64,000 bases of DNA from Gautieria morchelliformis (lineage: Eukaryota; Basidiomycota; Agaricomycetes; Gomphales; Gomphaceae), in assembly GCA_015179125.1 (NCBI GenBank), contig WHVA01000157.1, forward strand, positions 1 to 64,000, written 5' to 3'. Positions 34,892 through 47,143 of the stretch are shown piece by piece. A program made the translations under genes and the position numbers. The notes under the pieces were generated by a model that ran no database searches, was not told the DNA's origin, and saw only the letters and a program-made list of their open reading frames with translations. Position 1 is the first letter of the stretch. Each line of letters starts with the position of its first letter.

Positions 34892-35541
34892 TGTTACGTA
34901 TCAAGATTTCCACAAGTCGGAACTGGAAAGGACAACGGCTTCAACTTATATGTTTTGCCCCCAATAAACTATCATCCTAAGTATTTCGGAACGTGGGTTG
35001 GAAGTTGGAAAGTACTGAACAAGATAAGTTGGAACTTGAGTTGGAACTGAGTTGGAAGGCGGAAGGCGGAGAGACGGAGGTCTTGCTAGACTCACTGTGC
35101 TAAGAACAGGAGATAGAGTGAAGGAAATCAAGTATCAAAGGCGATTATCTGATTGCAGAATAACAGACATACATGAGGGGCTTTTATACAAAGAGCTGAG
35201 ACAACATGTAAGGGTGTAGTACTAAGCAAATTCCAGGGGGAGCGGAAGTCGGGTAGACATACGTGGGAACTAACTAATTGGGAACAAGGGGACTACAAGG
35301 GGGGTTCAGGGTAAGGTAAAACAATGGCAAAAGAACAAGGGGTCGGAAAACATATCTGACAATGAACTACAGAGAGGACCGGACATATGGTCTTGCTGTA
35401 CTGTGAAGCGGGTCCGGTGGGTCCGAGTATTAGAGCCGAAAGAACAAGGGAGTAAAACAAGGGGCAGAATATTGGAACTATCGGAGGGCTGGAATGTGTG
35501 CGGAACTGAGGGTCGGAAATTGGAATTGCACGATCGTAACA
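34892..35541. mobile_element. Solo LTR, 650 bp, target duplication ACTAT
   Basis: The ends are TGTTACGTATC...GATCGTAACA. ACTAT lies at 34,887-34,891 and 35,542-35,546. It sits in what looks like the intron after the LKKTLQ exon of the surrounding unidentified gene. No coding content is present. The family and orientation are undetermined. Confidence 0.85.
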
Positions 35542-36428
35542 ACTATTTTTGTGACAGATATGCCATACTCACCCAAGTTGAACAAGGACTTGGTTCGTGA
35601 CTTTATCAAGTCAGTAACAGGCATTGTGACCACACATAAGAAAAACACACCCCAAGTTCCCCTCCCAGGGCACCCTGTGCCTGGAGCAATGCCTTGTCTT
35701 AGTGACAGTAGTATGCCCTTCATGGATCTCCAGTTTGATCAAGATGTGCTGCATGAGGATAACTGCAAAATCTTTGTCAAGACTGTAGACTTGGCTGTGA
35801 AGTCGATCAATGTGAGTTGTCAGAATGAATGCCTATTGGCTTACTATAAAGTTTCCTTTTGCAGGAACATCCACCTGGCATCATGCTTGAAATGTACAAC
35901 AACATCCCAGTTGTTAGGGATATGCTTTCCCAATTTACCAAGACAACTTTCTGAGGCTATACCATGAGATACAAGAGTCAGACTGATGTGACAAAGGAGC
36001 AAATGGAAAAGGTGAACAAGAAAGTAGGATGTCACCAGAGCCGCAAAATAGAGGTATGTGGTGCAGTTGATCAGTTGGTTGTTGCCTGAGGTATGTGAAA
36101 CATTAGAAATTCAATAATTGGCAGTCCATGGTCCCTAGGTTCCTGGTTAATTATAATTTTAATCCTACACCTATTTTGCACATGGACTGGATGTTGGACG
36201 ATGATAGTGGCCCTGAAGGCTTGCTTGATTGTGCAAATGAAGCAGAAAAAAAAAAACAATGGTGCACTGGAGGCAAATGATGCTGGAGAAGCTGGGATTT
36301 GGGGGTAATCCTGACATGCATAATGACGTTGCTTTCCTGGAAATGGTAGAACCCAAGTGGAGGGATGATTTTGTAAGCGGTAACACTCACCAGAGTCATA
36401 GTTGCTCATGGCGGCCCTCATAGACTAC

Positions 36429-37711
36429 TGTCATGACCTGTCCATTTTGTATACCCAGTAACCTCGACACCCCACTTCTTTGTTCTCCCTGTTCGCTCCT
36501 AGCTGAATTCGCCAAACGTTTATCCGCTTTCATATCATTCGCACGTAGCAGCACTACCTGTACTCGATCAACGCCTTCTCCCTGGCTCGATGGTCCATCA
36601 CGGGTCCCTTTACCTTCCTGGCTCAAACCCCATCGGATGCTCCTTTGCTCGGATGGCGTAACTTGTTCGTTTCCTGTACCCAGTTAGCCCTATTATCCAT
36701 TTCCCCAGTCCACCTCTACGTTCGCGTGGCTTCGCCCTCCCCTTGGGCCACGGCTCTTCAATGATCATTCTATTCACCCTTCGCCACATTTTGCCGAACA
36801 ACCATTCGCTGCTTGCATCATTCGCCAGCAGGCACACCATAAAACACGATTGACATCCCCTACTCGGCATGATGGCTCGTCACTGGCTCATCAGCTTCTC
36901 TATCCAACCCCTTTAGGTGTTCATATGGCCAGGATACGTTTGCGGGACGTCCTACCCGTAGGTCGTGTGGGATCAACCCAGTAGACGAAGAGTCCGTGCA
37001 GGGTGGTGTATATGCGGGTCCCAAGACATGGTTTCATACATAGGTGCCTTCGCCACCTTTACTCTCCATCGTTTCATGTTCACCCTCCTCCCTCACTCTA
37101 TTGTATGTTTATTTCATCTATTTTGTATCATGACTGCGCACCCCTATCCAACCCTGACTCATGATGGCCTCTTTCCTATTCGCTGATACCATACGAGCAT
37201 TCGATATAAGTAGTTCACATTCACATATATATTCCCCAGTTCACATTCACATGTATATTCCCCAGTTCAATTATCATACATCTATCTTGTGCAAACTTCA
37301 CCTCGCTGTGACTATCGTCTTGAGCCTTCTCCTGTAGATTTATATCTTCGACCAGAAGAAGACTTAGGCATCACTGGTGAGTTCTCATACTTCATTTTCG
37401 TTACCTTAGCCTTCGAACTATTTTCTATGCTGTCGGCGAAGGGCTCCAAAGGAGCGCCTTCGCCGGCGAAGGGATTGTTGCTACTTAGATAACCCTTCCG
37501 TGACACCTTGCACGTTACATCGTCAAGTGCCACGGGCTATTTCGCTACGACTGTAGATAGGGTGAGCCCCGTTCGGGAAGCCCTCTTATCTTGTGAACAT
37601 TTATTGGTTCACCCTCTTCACCGAACGGCATACTTATTCGCACAAGTTATTCAGGCACATTCACTGTGTTCACTAATACACGATATTAATGCCTAAAAAC
37701 CAATCTTGACA
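36429..37711 (+). mobile_element. Solo LTR of the gypsy-associated family, 1283 bp, target duplication ACTAC
   Basis: It starts TGTCATGACCTGT and ends CAATCTTGACA. ACTAC flanks it at 36,424-36,428 and 37,712-37,716. Its 3' ~220 bp closely matches the minus-strand LTR at 59,026-60,261 (both encode a fortuitous frame starting MHVTSSSA). The 5' part holds a diverged internal duplication of about 235 bp (GTATACCCAGT near 36,452, GTACCCAGTTA near 36,676). It interrupts the last exons of the surrounding unidentified gene. Confidence 0.9.
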
Positions 37712-38044
37712 ACTACCTGAGTGTTACCTGAACTGCATAGGATTCACAGGCTGAGTATGATGGAGGTTGAACGATGTGCTACAAAGTATAAATGAGTCAA
37801 GAACTCTGGATGGATGACTGGTGTGCCGCCTATGACTGAACCTTACCCCTTTATGGTGGACCTCGACTGGTGGAATGACAAGAAGGGGTTCCCAGAATAT
37901 AGTGAATTCCTGGGTACTTGGCTTACTAGATGGGTAGACCCTCCTGCTTTCAATCCATTGCCGTATTTTCAGTCTAAGGATACCTTGGATGAGGTCGTAG
38001 ATGACAACGATGAAGGATACCAGGGTGATGAAGATGAGAGATAG

Positions 38045-39226
38045 GATCTCTGGACTGGAATACAAAATGGGTAGGGTCAGTTCCTACATGTCTTATTTGG
38101 ACTGGTTAGGTGTTTGTGCTTTGCTGTCATAAGTGTGCTTGCTATATTGTCACTGTAGGGTTTTGTATGACACTGTTTCATTAGTTAGACCGCTTCCAGT
38201 TGCTCACTCAAATATTTTTGTACTGTCTACAGACCTTGCCACAGAGCTCAAATAGGTCATGCTGTAGTCCTTCCTCCCAAGGACAAGCCTTATTCAAGGA
38301 GCTCTTCCCCTTATCTGTTACTACTGTATCATGGTTTACCTTGTTCAAATCATCATCACACCCTGGTAACATGGAGGCAAAAGAGTGAACAGTTTGGACA
38401 ATGAACACAGTGGTGAGGACGAGCCGATTGCTTGTGATGTTGGATTTGAAGCGTGCCCAGGCATAGGTGAATGCATGGCAATGGAGATGTCAATTCTCCC
38501 ACTGGAAAGACACAAAGTAATGGCTGAGGAGTCCATCAATGATGGAGACCTGGGGGAGCATTGCGAGGAGATCAAAGTCATGTGGTGAGGTGATCTGGGG
38601 AGGAGTCTGAGACAACAGACCTGGAATTGTCCTTGTCATCCAAGTTTTGCATTCCCTCATATCAGTATGTGTCAGGCCACCCTCTGCATCTGAGATCCAG
38701 AGCTCTTTCCCGCTCGGTGGAACATTGAAGCTGGAGATCTAGACATTGTTTGCAATGAGAGCCTCTTGCAAAGGGCTGCCTTGGTGCATGCAGGTGCAGC
38801 AGACAGAGTTCAATGTGAGGTGTTTGGCTTAGAAGCTTTATGGCTAGAGAAGCTTTCCTCAGCCTGATGGCTTCTGCTTCCCAATTCAACATCATCACTG
38901 TGCAACCACGCAAGCTCTCTCTCATGCAAAGATGCATCCTCCTGTGCGGTGAGTCTAACTTGCCACAGCTGCATGTTCATCTCCAGTCCAAGCCAGCAAG
39001 TCTCCAAACAGAAGTCATTGCCACACTTGTGATGAAAAGGCATGAGGATGCCGGCCAGGCTGAGGTTAAGGCATGGACAAAGGTCTGTGATGTGACAAGC
39101 TGATGGCAGTAGGTGGAAAAGAAACTCAAAGCGGCAACAGCGGTGTGGGATGGGGCAAGTGGGGGGATAGAGTGGCTGCGGCGTGAAGTCAAGGCGTTGC
39201 AGCGATGGATGGCGGACAGCTCCATG
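38045..39226. other. No supported gene
   Basis: A plus-strand frame at 38,840-39,103, followed by coiled-coil-like text (VEKKLKAATAVWDG, WLRREVKALQRWM) with stops, may be an element remnant. Opposing minus frames are equally long. Nothing is assignable. Confidence 0.35.
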
Positions 39227-39412
39227 CAGGTGATTGTCCCACCCCAGCCTGGATGACATGCTGAATAAAACCTTGATTTCACTGGCCACAACCTTGCAGG
39301 TGTTGAGAGCATGTTTGAGAGCCATGACACCAAGCTCTGGGGAAGTCAAGCTCTTGAGGACCCCATTGAATGAGCCGACTGGGGTATGAGATGCTGCTAC
39401 GATAACTACATG
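39227..39412 (-). pseudogene. Acetyl-CoA C-acetyltransferase (thiolase) N-terminal scrap
   Basis: The minus strand reads HVVIVAASHTPVGSFNGVLK then LTSPELGVMALKHALN, ASEIK and, after a small deletion/frameshift, VIQAGVGQSPA. These are the first 70 or so residues of ERG10-type thiolases (VAA-RTP-GSFNG and VQAGVGQ-PAR). The normal Arg of the RTP motif is His here. The catalytic Cys and all later parts are missing, so it is a captured gene fragment, perhaps carried by a transposon. Confidence 0.75.
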
Positions 39413-42169
39413 ATTGAGAGAAGAAAAGGACTGCTTGCGGACATTAAAATTTGGGTTGGAAAGCAAATTAAACACACCATGATAAACCAAGCAGAACAAA
39501 CAGAATGAGGCACATGAACACAACAAGAGAAGGGAATGAGCAGTTCCTTGTCCAGAGATCAAGTGAACCCCAGTGTCATCGTGAGATTGTGAGATGCTGT
39601 CACAGTAAACTTGGGCTCATCTGTTTCCTTGATGAGATGTTATATATTATAGTCAACACTACTTACTTTATCTAGTGTTACTGTCATCCATTGCAGTGGC
39701 TTGGTTGCAGTGAGCATACCCCTGGCCAAATGACATTGCACAGATGAGAATGGGATGACAGCTATCATCGGGTCAAAATCTGCTGCTGTTCGATATTTGT
39801 GGAACCGTATATCAAGTTCAGGGCTATAATACAGTGTGTAGTGTCATTGTTATAACATAGTAGCCAGCATTGACCACATACAATTCAGCCCACACATTTA
39901 TGGGGATGGAAACCATGTCAAGTGTTTGAAACCAAGATACTTCGACAAATAGGGTTGGTGGGTACCCAGCTTGACAGTGTTCAAATATGGAGACAATGGT
40001 CTCATAGTGATATTGGTTTTGGATATGGGCACTGATAAGTGATGAGTTGCTCACAAGGGTAGTGCAGATGTCAGCCAATGTTGTATACCAGCGGCCATGT
40101 CAGACAATGTAGCGATGTACATGGTGCCAGGGGAGCTGCTATATCCAGTGGTAAATTATGTTAGCGTTATCAGACACAGTGCAGTTGTAGTATGCCAGAA
40201 TAGCCCAATCAGCTGACTTAGGGATAACCCTGAGTGTTTGAATTACCGGCCCTCACACAATGTGTGAATGTTCAGATGCTAGTTTCACTTAGTTTTACTG
40301 AAATAAAGCTGTTTTGTGAGAAGTCTCACTATCTAATAAGGTTTCCACATGATCAGCGGCCATAGCCTCTATTGTGCCTTGACTTGCTCTAGGCTTTGCC
40401 AGTAGATGTTTCGCTATTGAAGACTCGAGCATATTATCCGACTCAGCAATCAAGCATATCTATAAGAAAATTTATACAAAATATATTCATTCAGATGAGA
40501 AACAATGTACCATCTCTAGAAGTTGCACATTGTGTCCCCATTCACAACCATAGACACCTCTAACTGTCCTCCTCCCCAGTTATTGGATTTGAAGCTCTTG
40601 AGGAGCTTGTTAAGCCGTTCACTCAAGAAACACCAAAATCCATATACGGGACTGAAGTCATGGATCTGCACAGGCAGATGCACTAAAAATGGTGATTCAG
40701 TTTATTTTGTCAGCTCCATATCACTGCAAACACAGAACAGATTAGCTATCAGGGATTGACCATGCCATTACAGTGCTCACCGTGACCCACCTGTTTGAAA
40801 CCTAGTAAATATTCACATATGAGTCCTTGAGCCCACTCTGCTGAACATCCTGCCATGAAATTTGATATTGTGTGTAGATTTTGGCAGCTTTACCTAGCAA
40901 TAAGAATAGCCGGTCATCCCCTGGTTGCATATTCAACTCAGGCAGTTGGGGTGGAGCCCGAGGGTTCCATGAATGGGTGTATTCAGGGTTGGATACTAGA
41001 CACACATTAGAATGTAGATCTGATTACGATAGTAGATTTACCTTGAGTACCTGGAGGCTGAGCAGGCTGGCTTCCCTCCTGCTGCAGCATCAGATCCTGG
41101 ACCTGTGTCCCCATCCTCACAGCATACATCTCACCATGTTTTGCTTGCCACTTTTTTCAGCCATTCAGGGAATGAGGCAGTGGATTTGGCATGTTCCCCC
41201 TTGGCAGCTTTTTGAGAGGCATGCTAAACCATTGGTATCCAATAATACATCATTAAGGCGGATGCTTGCAACTTTTTATTACATGTGGCTTCACCCATTT
41301 GATTCTCAGATTATAGAAAAGAAGAGGGTGAAAGTATATGTCAATTTTATTGTTGGGATATAAATAATTCTACTTTTGTCCCTCCCGAGCAGCGGCTCTG
41401 CTGACAAGAACACCTTTTCTTATTTTTATGCATCTTCTTATTTTTTCTACCAACTTTTAATATACACTATATCATTATAATGACCATCGAAGAAGCTTAG
41501 CACGCTGACAATGCAGCTCATCATTTGCAACCACACCAAAAGTATCATTGTAGAAAGATATGAGCCGCAGAATGTCGGTGTTTGAGCAAGCCAGGGGGTT
41601 GATATCAGGGGGGGCAGTGCCAACTGCAGCAGGGGGATTCACATCAGCATGCGGAGGGAAAGGCCCTGCTTGGATCTGGAGAGCGAGGGCGAGGGCGGTT
41701 CCAGACCCTGCAACCTGTAAAAAACATGAATTAAAGAATAGATAGTGACATGATGCTCAAAGACTCAGCTCCTTTTTACGGGAGCGGTAGGTTTGCTCTT
41801 TCCCCATACCCCATTGGTAGTGATTCGTCTCCACTATCCTCAAATTCTCGATGAGAGTTTCAATGCTGGCGAGACGAAGGTGTCATGTGATACAGCATAT
41901 AAAAGTATATAATATATATTATAAGAGTATTAATAACAACATATAGGAATATATAGTAGTATTTATAAGGAGAATAATAGGTGTTATTAGAAGACTTTGT
42001 ATACATTTAAACATCTCGAAAATATATATACATATGAGAAAGTATTAGACTACAAGAGAGAGTAATAAATACCTGGATAGATACTTCTAACAGATATGAG
42101 TAGGCGTATTAGTATGAATAGTTATAATGAGAGAGTAAATTAAGTATAGTGAAGTGTATGATACTCACA
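39413..42169. other. Probable transposon interior, unassigned
   Basis: Minus-strand frames (39,824-40,078; 40,802-41,005; about 41,470-41,715 reading PFPPHADVNPPAAVG then DINPLACSNTDILRLISFYN) could be the decayed C-terminal part of the Tnp2-type gene next door, but they lack diagnostic motifs. 41,880-42,160 is very AT-rich. Confidence 0.35.
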
Positions 42170-45124
42170 AGTGCAGGCAAAAAGACAGTGCCTAGCCATT
42201 TGTACATTTTTTCTGCTAACAGACTACTGCAGGCTGGCTCACCCACAAGTCTAGCCAGCCATCCCACAAAAGGGGGCATCTCAAACTAAACATATGTAAT
42301 TAGCACCAGAATGAGAATGAGAAGCTATGTAAAATCCTACTGAACTACATACTCATGGATGAGATTGAGTTTTCGCTTGTTCTTGGATGTTTTTGGTTGC
42401 AAGGCCTTACCGAGTAGCCAAATAATATACCAATGGTTCTTCAAAACACCTGCAGTAAAATATATAAATATGCACTTGGGGTGTAAATAGTAATGCATAA
42501 CAAACTTACCAATGAGGAGATTATGCATTGGATTGATGATCATAATCTGAACTGGATCAAAATAAGGCAGCCTTGCAAACTCATACCACTGAATCCCATG
42601 CTTGGCAAAGTAATCACTACACTCCTCCTCTGCTAGACTAGCATAATCATATGCCATGACAATATGTTCCTCAGCATCATGTTCCTAATACCCTGTGTTG
42701 GTTAGCCACTCCTAGGGTCACCGAGTGTTTGGGCATGTACCATTGCATAAGGAAAGGTCAGAATACAAGTCTTTTTGAGGCACTCGACATTGTGTACATG
42801 GCAGTTGGAGATGCCCCTTGTTGGCACTACCACACATCTTGACTGCCACTGGGTGCTCACAGACAAATGCAAATAAACCTGACCAGACATCCTGGAATGG
42901 CAGTTATAAGTGAGTGTCCTGGTCAACATAGTTTTATTTTGAACATACCTTTGGGAAACTTTAGTGTCTTGATGACAACTCCATGCTTGTAAAGTTCCAC
43001 AAGCTGGTCGACAATTAGCTCAACCTCATACTACAGCTCATTATCTGTCAACTCATTAGGACCTGCCATCATCAGGGGAATTGGTAGGTTTTCCATATGG
43101 TACCTATATGCATGTGATTAAGAAATGCAAAGCACACAAACTTTAATGAAAATTGAACAAACTTGATTTCTGCCAGAAGATTTGCAATTGAAAATGAGAT
43201 AACACCTGAAGAGTGGCTTGGAGAGAAATCTCCCCTGCATGCTTGAAACCTTAAACCCACACATCAAATGCAGTGCTTCTCGGTTAATAAGAAAATGAGT
43301 GCATACCAATTGAGAGAACATGTTGCTGCTATTCACAACTTGTCATCCTCACGATCTTCAAAGAAACATTTGCCATCAGCACCCTTGATGGACTTCCATA
43401 TTTGTCCATCCCAGATCGCAGTGTATGTGCCTTCTGAAGGGGGTTGGGACCAGTATGCCTCGATTTGGTCCTCCATACCCAGGCAAGCCAATAATTCTAC
43501 AAGTAAATCTTTAATTGGACAATGGGGGTTGAGCTGAAGCTTCTACTTTGAAATAAGAAGCTGAAATTTCCAAGTATAACATGGTGTTGCAGTAAGAGCA
43601 TACCACTTCCTCCTCTGACTTAGGAGTAGCTACTGGCTTAAGATAGAGGACACTCTAATAGGGCACCCTTATGTAATCTCTAACCCTAACCCTAAAAATG
43701 GCCAAAATAAGTCGAGTTTGAAAAAAAAAAAAGACTCATCAGATTTCATATCAAGGATGCCTCCTCACTCATAGTCTATATATTGTAATGTGTTAAGTAC
43801 CTCCAGATCAATAATGAAGTGCTATGCATAGGCAGCCTTTGCTTTCTCAGCCATCCAAGGGGGTAAAGTCTGGTGTCCATGATACCTTTGGTTTCAGTTT
43901 GCCCAGGCAGCCATTGAGCCAGAAAGGCCTTGCTAGTATGCTTATATGAATCTTGCAGATTGATTTGCATAGCTACTCTAAAAAAAAAAAAAAAAAAAAG
44001 AAACAACGAGTAATTCATGTTCAGACAATGGACTTGGAAACCAGTGACCACTGAATTTGGATCAATGGGATATTGTCAAGGCAAGCAATCACATTGTGCT
44101 CTATGGCATCCATATCTGTCGTTTGTGCACTTGACCTGTATCAGAACTTGACTGCACCCCAGTATTGCTCAATAAAGTTGAGTTCACAATGAAATTTTGG
44201 ATAAAAGTTATTCAGGGCACCTTTTCTCAGGTTTTCAAGGTGTGCTAATCATGCTTTAGACTTCCAGCCCATGCTGGATGCTCTAGATATAGAGATGTGG
44301 TTGGTTGGCCAGCTTTTCTTCAATTTTCGCGCTCCACTGAGGTCACGTGATTGATTACATAAGCGGCCAAATGTCCTTTGTCATCCTTGCCCCAAAATTT
44401 TCTGAGCATGTCCTTGCATCATACAAGTGATTTCCTGCACTTTTGTAAAATTCAAGTTTTTTGTCTATATACAGCTCAATTTTTATTTAAATAATATTCT
44501 GTTTCCTGGGACTCATTTCTAGAGGTTATTTGCATGGATTGTAGGAGGCAAAGTGGTGAAAAAGTGACCATGTGAATGTCTATTGAGCTCAAAATATTGG
44601 GCTAAAGTAGATTATGTAAGGGTGCCCTATTAGAGCGTCCTCTATCTTACCCCAAACTGAGCGACACTTTGGGCAAACAACCAAGACTGTAAAATGATCA
44701 GTGAACCTAGATGGATGAAAATTGCGCCTAAAGTGGTAGGCATCCGATTGTTCTCCACAATCAACCCAAGGAGTATGATACACCATAACAGAATACCACA
44801 TGCCCGAAAAGAGACGTGGTGTTTGGTGTGGAGATATCCTATAATCAGGATGATGGTACATAAGTACCGGGTCTCATTGGATGCAGTGAAATTTTGCATT
44901 GATGTTCGACCAGGACCTGAGCTGATGAGGGATGAAGGATGGGTGGGTGCTTGAGATGCTGATATATCACAGGGAGCTGCTGGGGTTTTTACAGCAGAGG
45001 CATCCTCTGTCTCATTCTCACTTGAATCACCATTTGATGATATAGGATCTGCAGGAGATTCTAGTGGATCTTGATCGTATATCCAGATCTGGTCTTCCTT
45101 CATCCATGTCAGGTCATGACTCAT
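42170..45124 (-). pseudogene. EnSpm/CACTA-like (Tnp2-type) transposase remnant
   Basis: In coding order on the minus strand: an N-terminal Ser/acidic-rich part with a hydrophobic stretch (45,124-44,648); CPIKDLLVELLACLGMEDQI and YTAIWDGQIWKSIKGADGKC (about 43,535-43,330); PNELTDNEL-stop-YEVELIVDQL then DVWSGLFAFVCEHPVAVKMC (about 43,065-42,720); ARLPYFDPVQIMIINPMHNL then IGK (42,657-42,337); and MPPFVGWLARLVGEPA (about 42,290-42,175). The LPYFD-(x)-IDPMHNLLLG block and the IWDG...DG-FF block are family markers of basidiomycete Tnp2-like transposases. A TAG at 43,031-43,033 and several frame changes show decay. A TIR element occupies one intron. Termini of the parent CACTA element were not found. 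Confidence 0.75.
43641..44647. mobile_element. 1007-bp TIR element, TA target duplication, inside the Tnp2 gene
   Basis: The inverted termini are AGATAGAGGACACTCTAATA at 43,641 and, from the other end, AGATAGAGGACGCTCTAATA at 44,647. Both continue GGGCACCCTTA, so the TIR is about 38 bp. TA borders each side. It is non-coding, with A-rich tracts near 43,723 and 43,980. The host message would have GGG|gtaagcc at the insertion point, so it probably landed in an intron. TA duplication suggests a Tc1/mariner-type helper. Confidence 0.8.
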
Positions 45125-45656
45125 TCATCTCGCAACCAAACAACTGCTCAAGTCCTTCGAGTTCTTGTTCAGAGAATTCTTGTTCATTGATATCTGACCC
45201 CAGCAAGGGATCATGAACAAATTCACCAGTTGACATCACATTCACATCTTGGCGTTGGTTTGGCTTGATATCCTATAGATTATTATTATTATAAGCAATT
45301 AAAATGAAAGATTGATGGACCATGTTCCCATTTGTGATCGGGCTATCAAGATCATCATCCACATCCATACCTGAATACAAGGGCTGCCTGTCATTTTCTC
45401 CTTGATCTGAGAGGGCTATTCCATCAGTGATTGAAACATCATTAGCCCTTGAGCTGCTGACATCAATTTTGGACAGGCCAGCAACTTGAGATGGTTGGCT
45501 TTGCTGACTGCCCACGGTAGTATTGAATAAACCACCACAGCCTCTGGGAATAGGAATTGGACAGTGGGTGTGAGGCCTCTTGAGTTTTATATCAGATTGA
45601 AGGGATAGGGTGAACGATAAAGCACTCAGGAATGAGTGTGCTTCAATATGCACCAC

Positions 45657-46780
45657 TTGTTCAATGTATGCACAATCTGACTAAGCAGGGTCACTGGGTA
45701 CCTGCTGACAAATCAGATTAGTGGACTGGACCGATGAGAGAATGACTAAGCAGGGTTGCTGGTTCCCTGCTGACAAATCAGAGGACTGATGAGAGGATGT
45801 CATCAAAGAAGAGAACGAGAGCTCTGAAGTTCTTGCTTCTGGAGTAGTAGAGAGTAGACAGTTATAATAAACCCTCAACCAAGATTCAAAGTAAATCAAT
45901 GGGGAATGGACCGTACAGTGATCAAACACACTAATTACAAATGTTCGAGTGAGGACAGTTAATTTCTGGCTAGAGTAGCATACAAGAGCTACTACTGTAT
46001 TTATAGGCAGTCAAAGAAATAGATGTCGTGCTTTAGTTCTGGGTGAAAGAGCCTGTGAGTGTATCTGGACAGGGTAGAGAGTATTATGGTGACATGACGC
46101 ATAAGAAAAAGATGGGGATTATTATACAGGGGGATTTGAATGATGGGGATTATTATACAGGGGGATTTGAATGATGGGGATTATAGGGAACATACATAAT
46201 GCTCCTCTCAACATGTAATAGCTCCAAGATCAACTGTCTTTCCCCTGCAGACAGTCAGCATAATCAGCTTTCTCCTTGAGATCCAATGTATATGCGCCTG
46301 CATATGCACTTGATCTCTGTGTCCCTTCCAAAGGACAGTCAAATAATCTTGACTCCATATAGCACTTGTGGTGCTATAGAAAATATTTTCTCTTTTGCCC
46401 TCACTCAAGCTGTCCCCCCAATCCAGTGCTTGATCAACACACAAGCACTTACTTGGTTAGGTCTGTCAGCTGATTGGACGCCACTGACTGATGTTTATGA
46501 CATCATGACATCACCAATATCCTTATTGGCCCCTTAACCAGTAAGCATACTGGTTAAAATATTAGACAACTCATTTCAAAATCCTGTAATTGTGTTTTTA
46601 ATATGTTCTGTTACAGCTATTTTGGGTACACAAGGCAGAGTCCGAAATACATGCCGCCTGCAAAGGTTGACCTGTATCTCCCCTATCATTGACGATTAAG
46701 GGTTTATACTTTGTATATGTACTTTTATATGTAGTAGCTACCATTTGGTATAGAAAAGGTGGCTTATTCTGACATATTTA
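45657..46780. other. Repeat-bearing spacer, no supported gene
   Basis: Contains a duplicated block GACTAAGCAGGGT...CTGACAAATCAGA (near 45,679 and 45,745) and a 31-bp tandem repeat at 46,111-46,184. Minus frames at 45,273-45,929 are Ser-rich and may be the far N-terminus of the Tnp2-type gene; this is uncertain. Confidence 0.4.
46111..46184. repeat. 31-bp tandem repeat, about 2.4 copies
   Basis: The unit starting GATGGGGATTATTATACAGG begins at 46,111, 46,142 and 46,173. The first two copies are identical. Confidence 0.85.
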
Positions 46781-47113
46781 ATATTCAAATAATTGTGCTT
46801 ATATGCATCATTATGCCCTCAAATTATTTCAATGAGGGCTATAATTTGGTCAGATTATAGTAATGTATATGTATAAATGTTTGAAACATAAAACAAGCCT
46901 GTAATCTGCTGGCTATGGAAGGGGGGGAGGTGCATGTCTCTTTGCCTGCTCCCAGCCTTTTCAGCCTTCTACATGGCCAAACCTCAGCTTTAAGCACTCA
47001 AATATAATATAAAGTCTACATATACTCCAATTACAATGATGTGACAGTACATTGTTTCATCTGAAGTCTTGCCGGCATGATGTTGGTCATGACATCAATG
47101 ACTGTGTCACGTG
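46781..47113 (+). repeat. Left terminal inverted repeat
   Basis: Pairs with 51,870-52,202. The outer ~270 bp is near identical; the inner ~60 bp (CATGATGTTG, GTCACGTGA) is more diverged. Confidence 0.85.
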
Positions 47114-47143
47114 ATATGCGTATGTTGTAACTTGTGCCATCCG

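Larger units (their letters stand above)
34569..38044 (+). pseudogene. Unidentified multi-exon gene disrupted by two solo LTRs
   Basis: Exon-like pieces run collinearly on the plus strand. The first are MAMNRNKNKMK at 34,569 and NKIRNFVNLTCAQLNDKELE to 34,879. After the first LTR come MPYSPKLNKDLVRDF to 35,811 (GT donor), EHPPGIMLEMYNNIPVVRDM at 35,865-36,054 and NYNFNPTPILHMDWMLDDD. Next is EKLGFGGNPDMHNDVAFLEM to 36,369, then LLMAALIDYL across the second LTR. The last piece is FMVDLDWWNDKKGFPEYSEF with an acidic tail ending DEDER at 38,044. A TGA at 35,952-35,954 and a frame change in the A-run near 36,245 inactivate it. I recognise no catalytic motif. The splice sites and conserved-looking aromatic/acidic blocks imply a once real protein, perhaps itself element-borne. 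Function unknown. Confidence 0.5.

Noticed and set aside
43679..43697. Telomere-like CTAACCCTAACCCTAA
   Set aside because: Only about two and a half units inside a TIR element; not a chromosome end. A shorter match near 4918 is likewise incidental.
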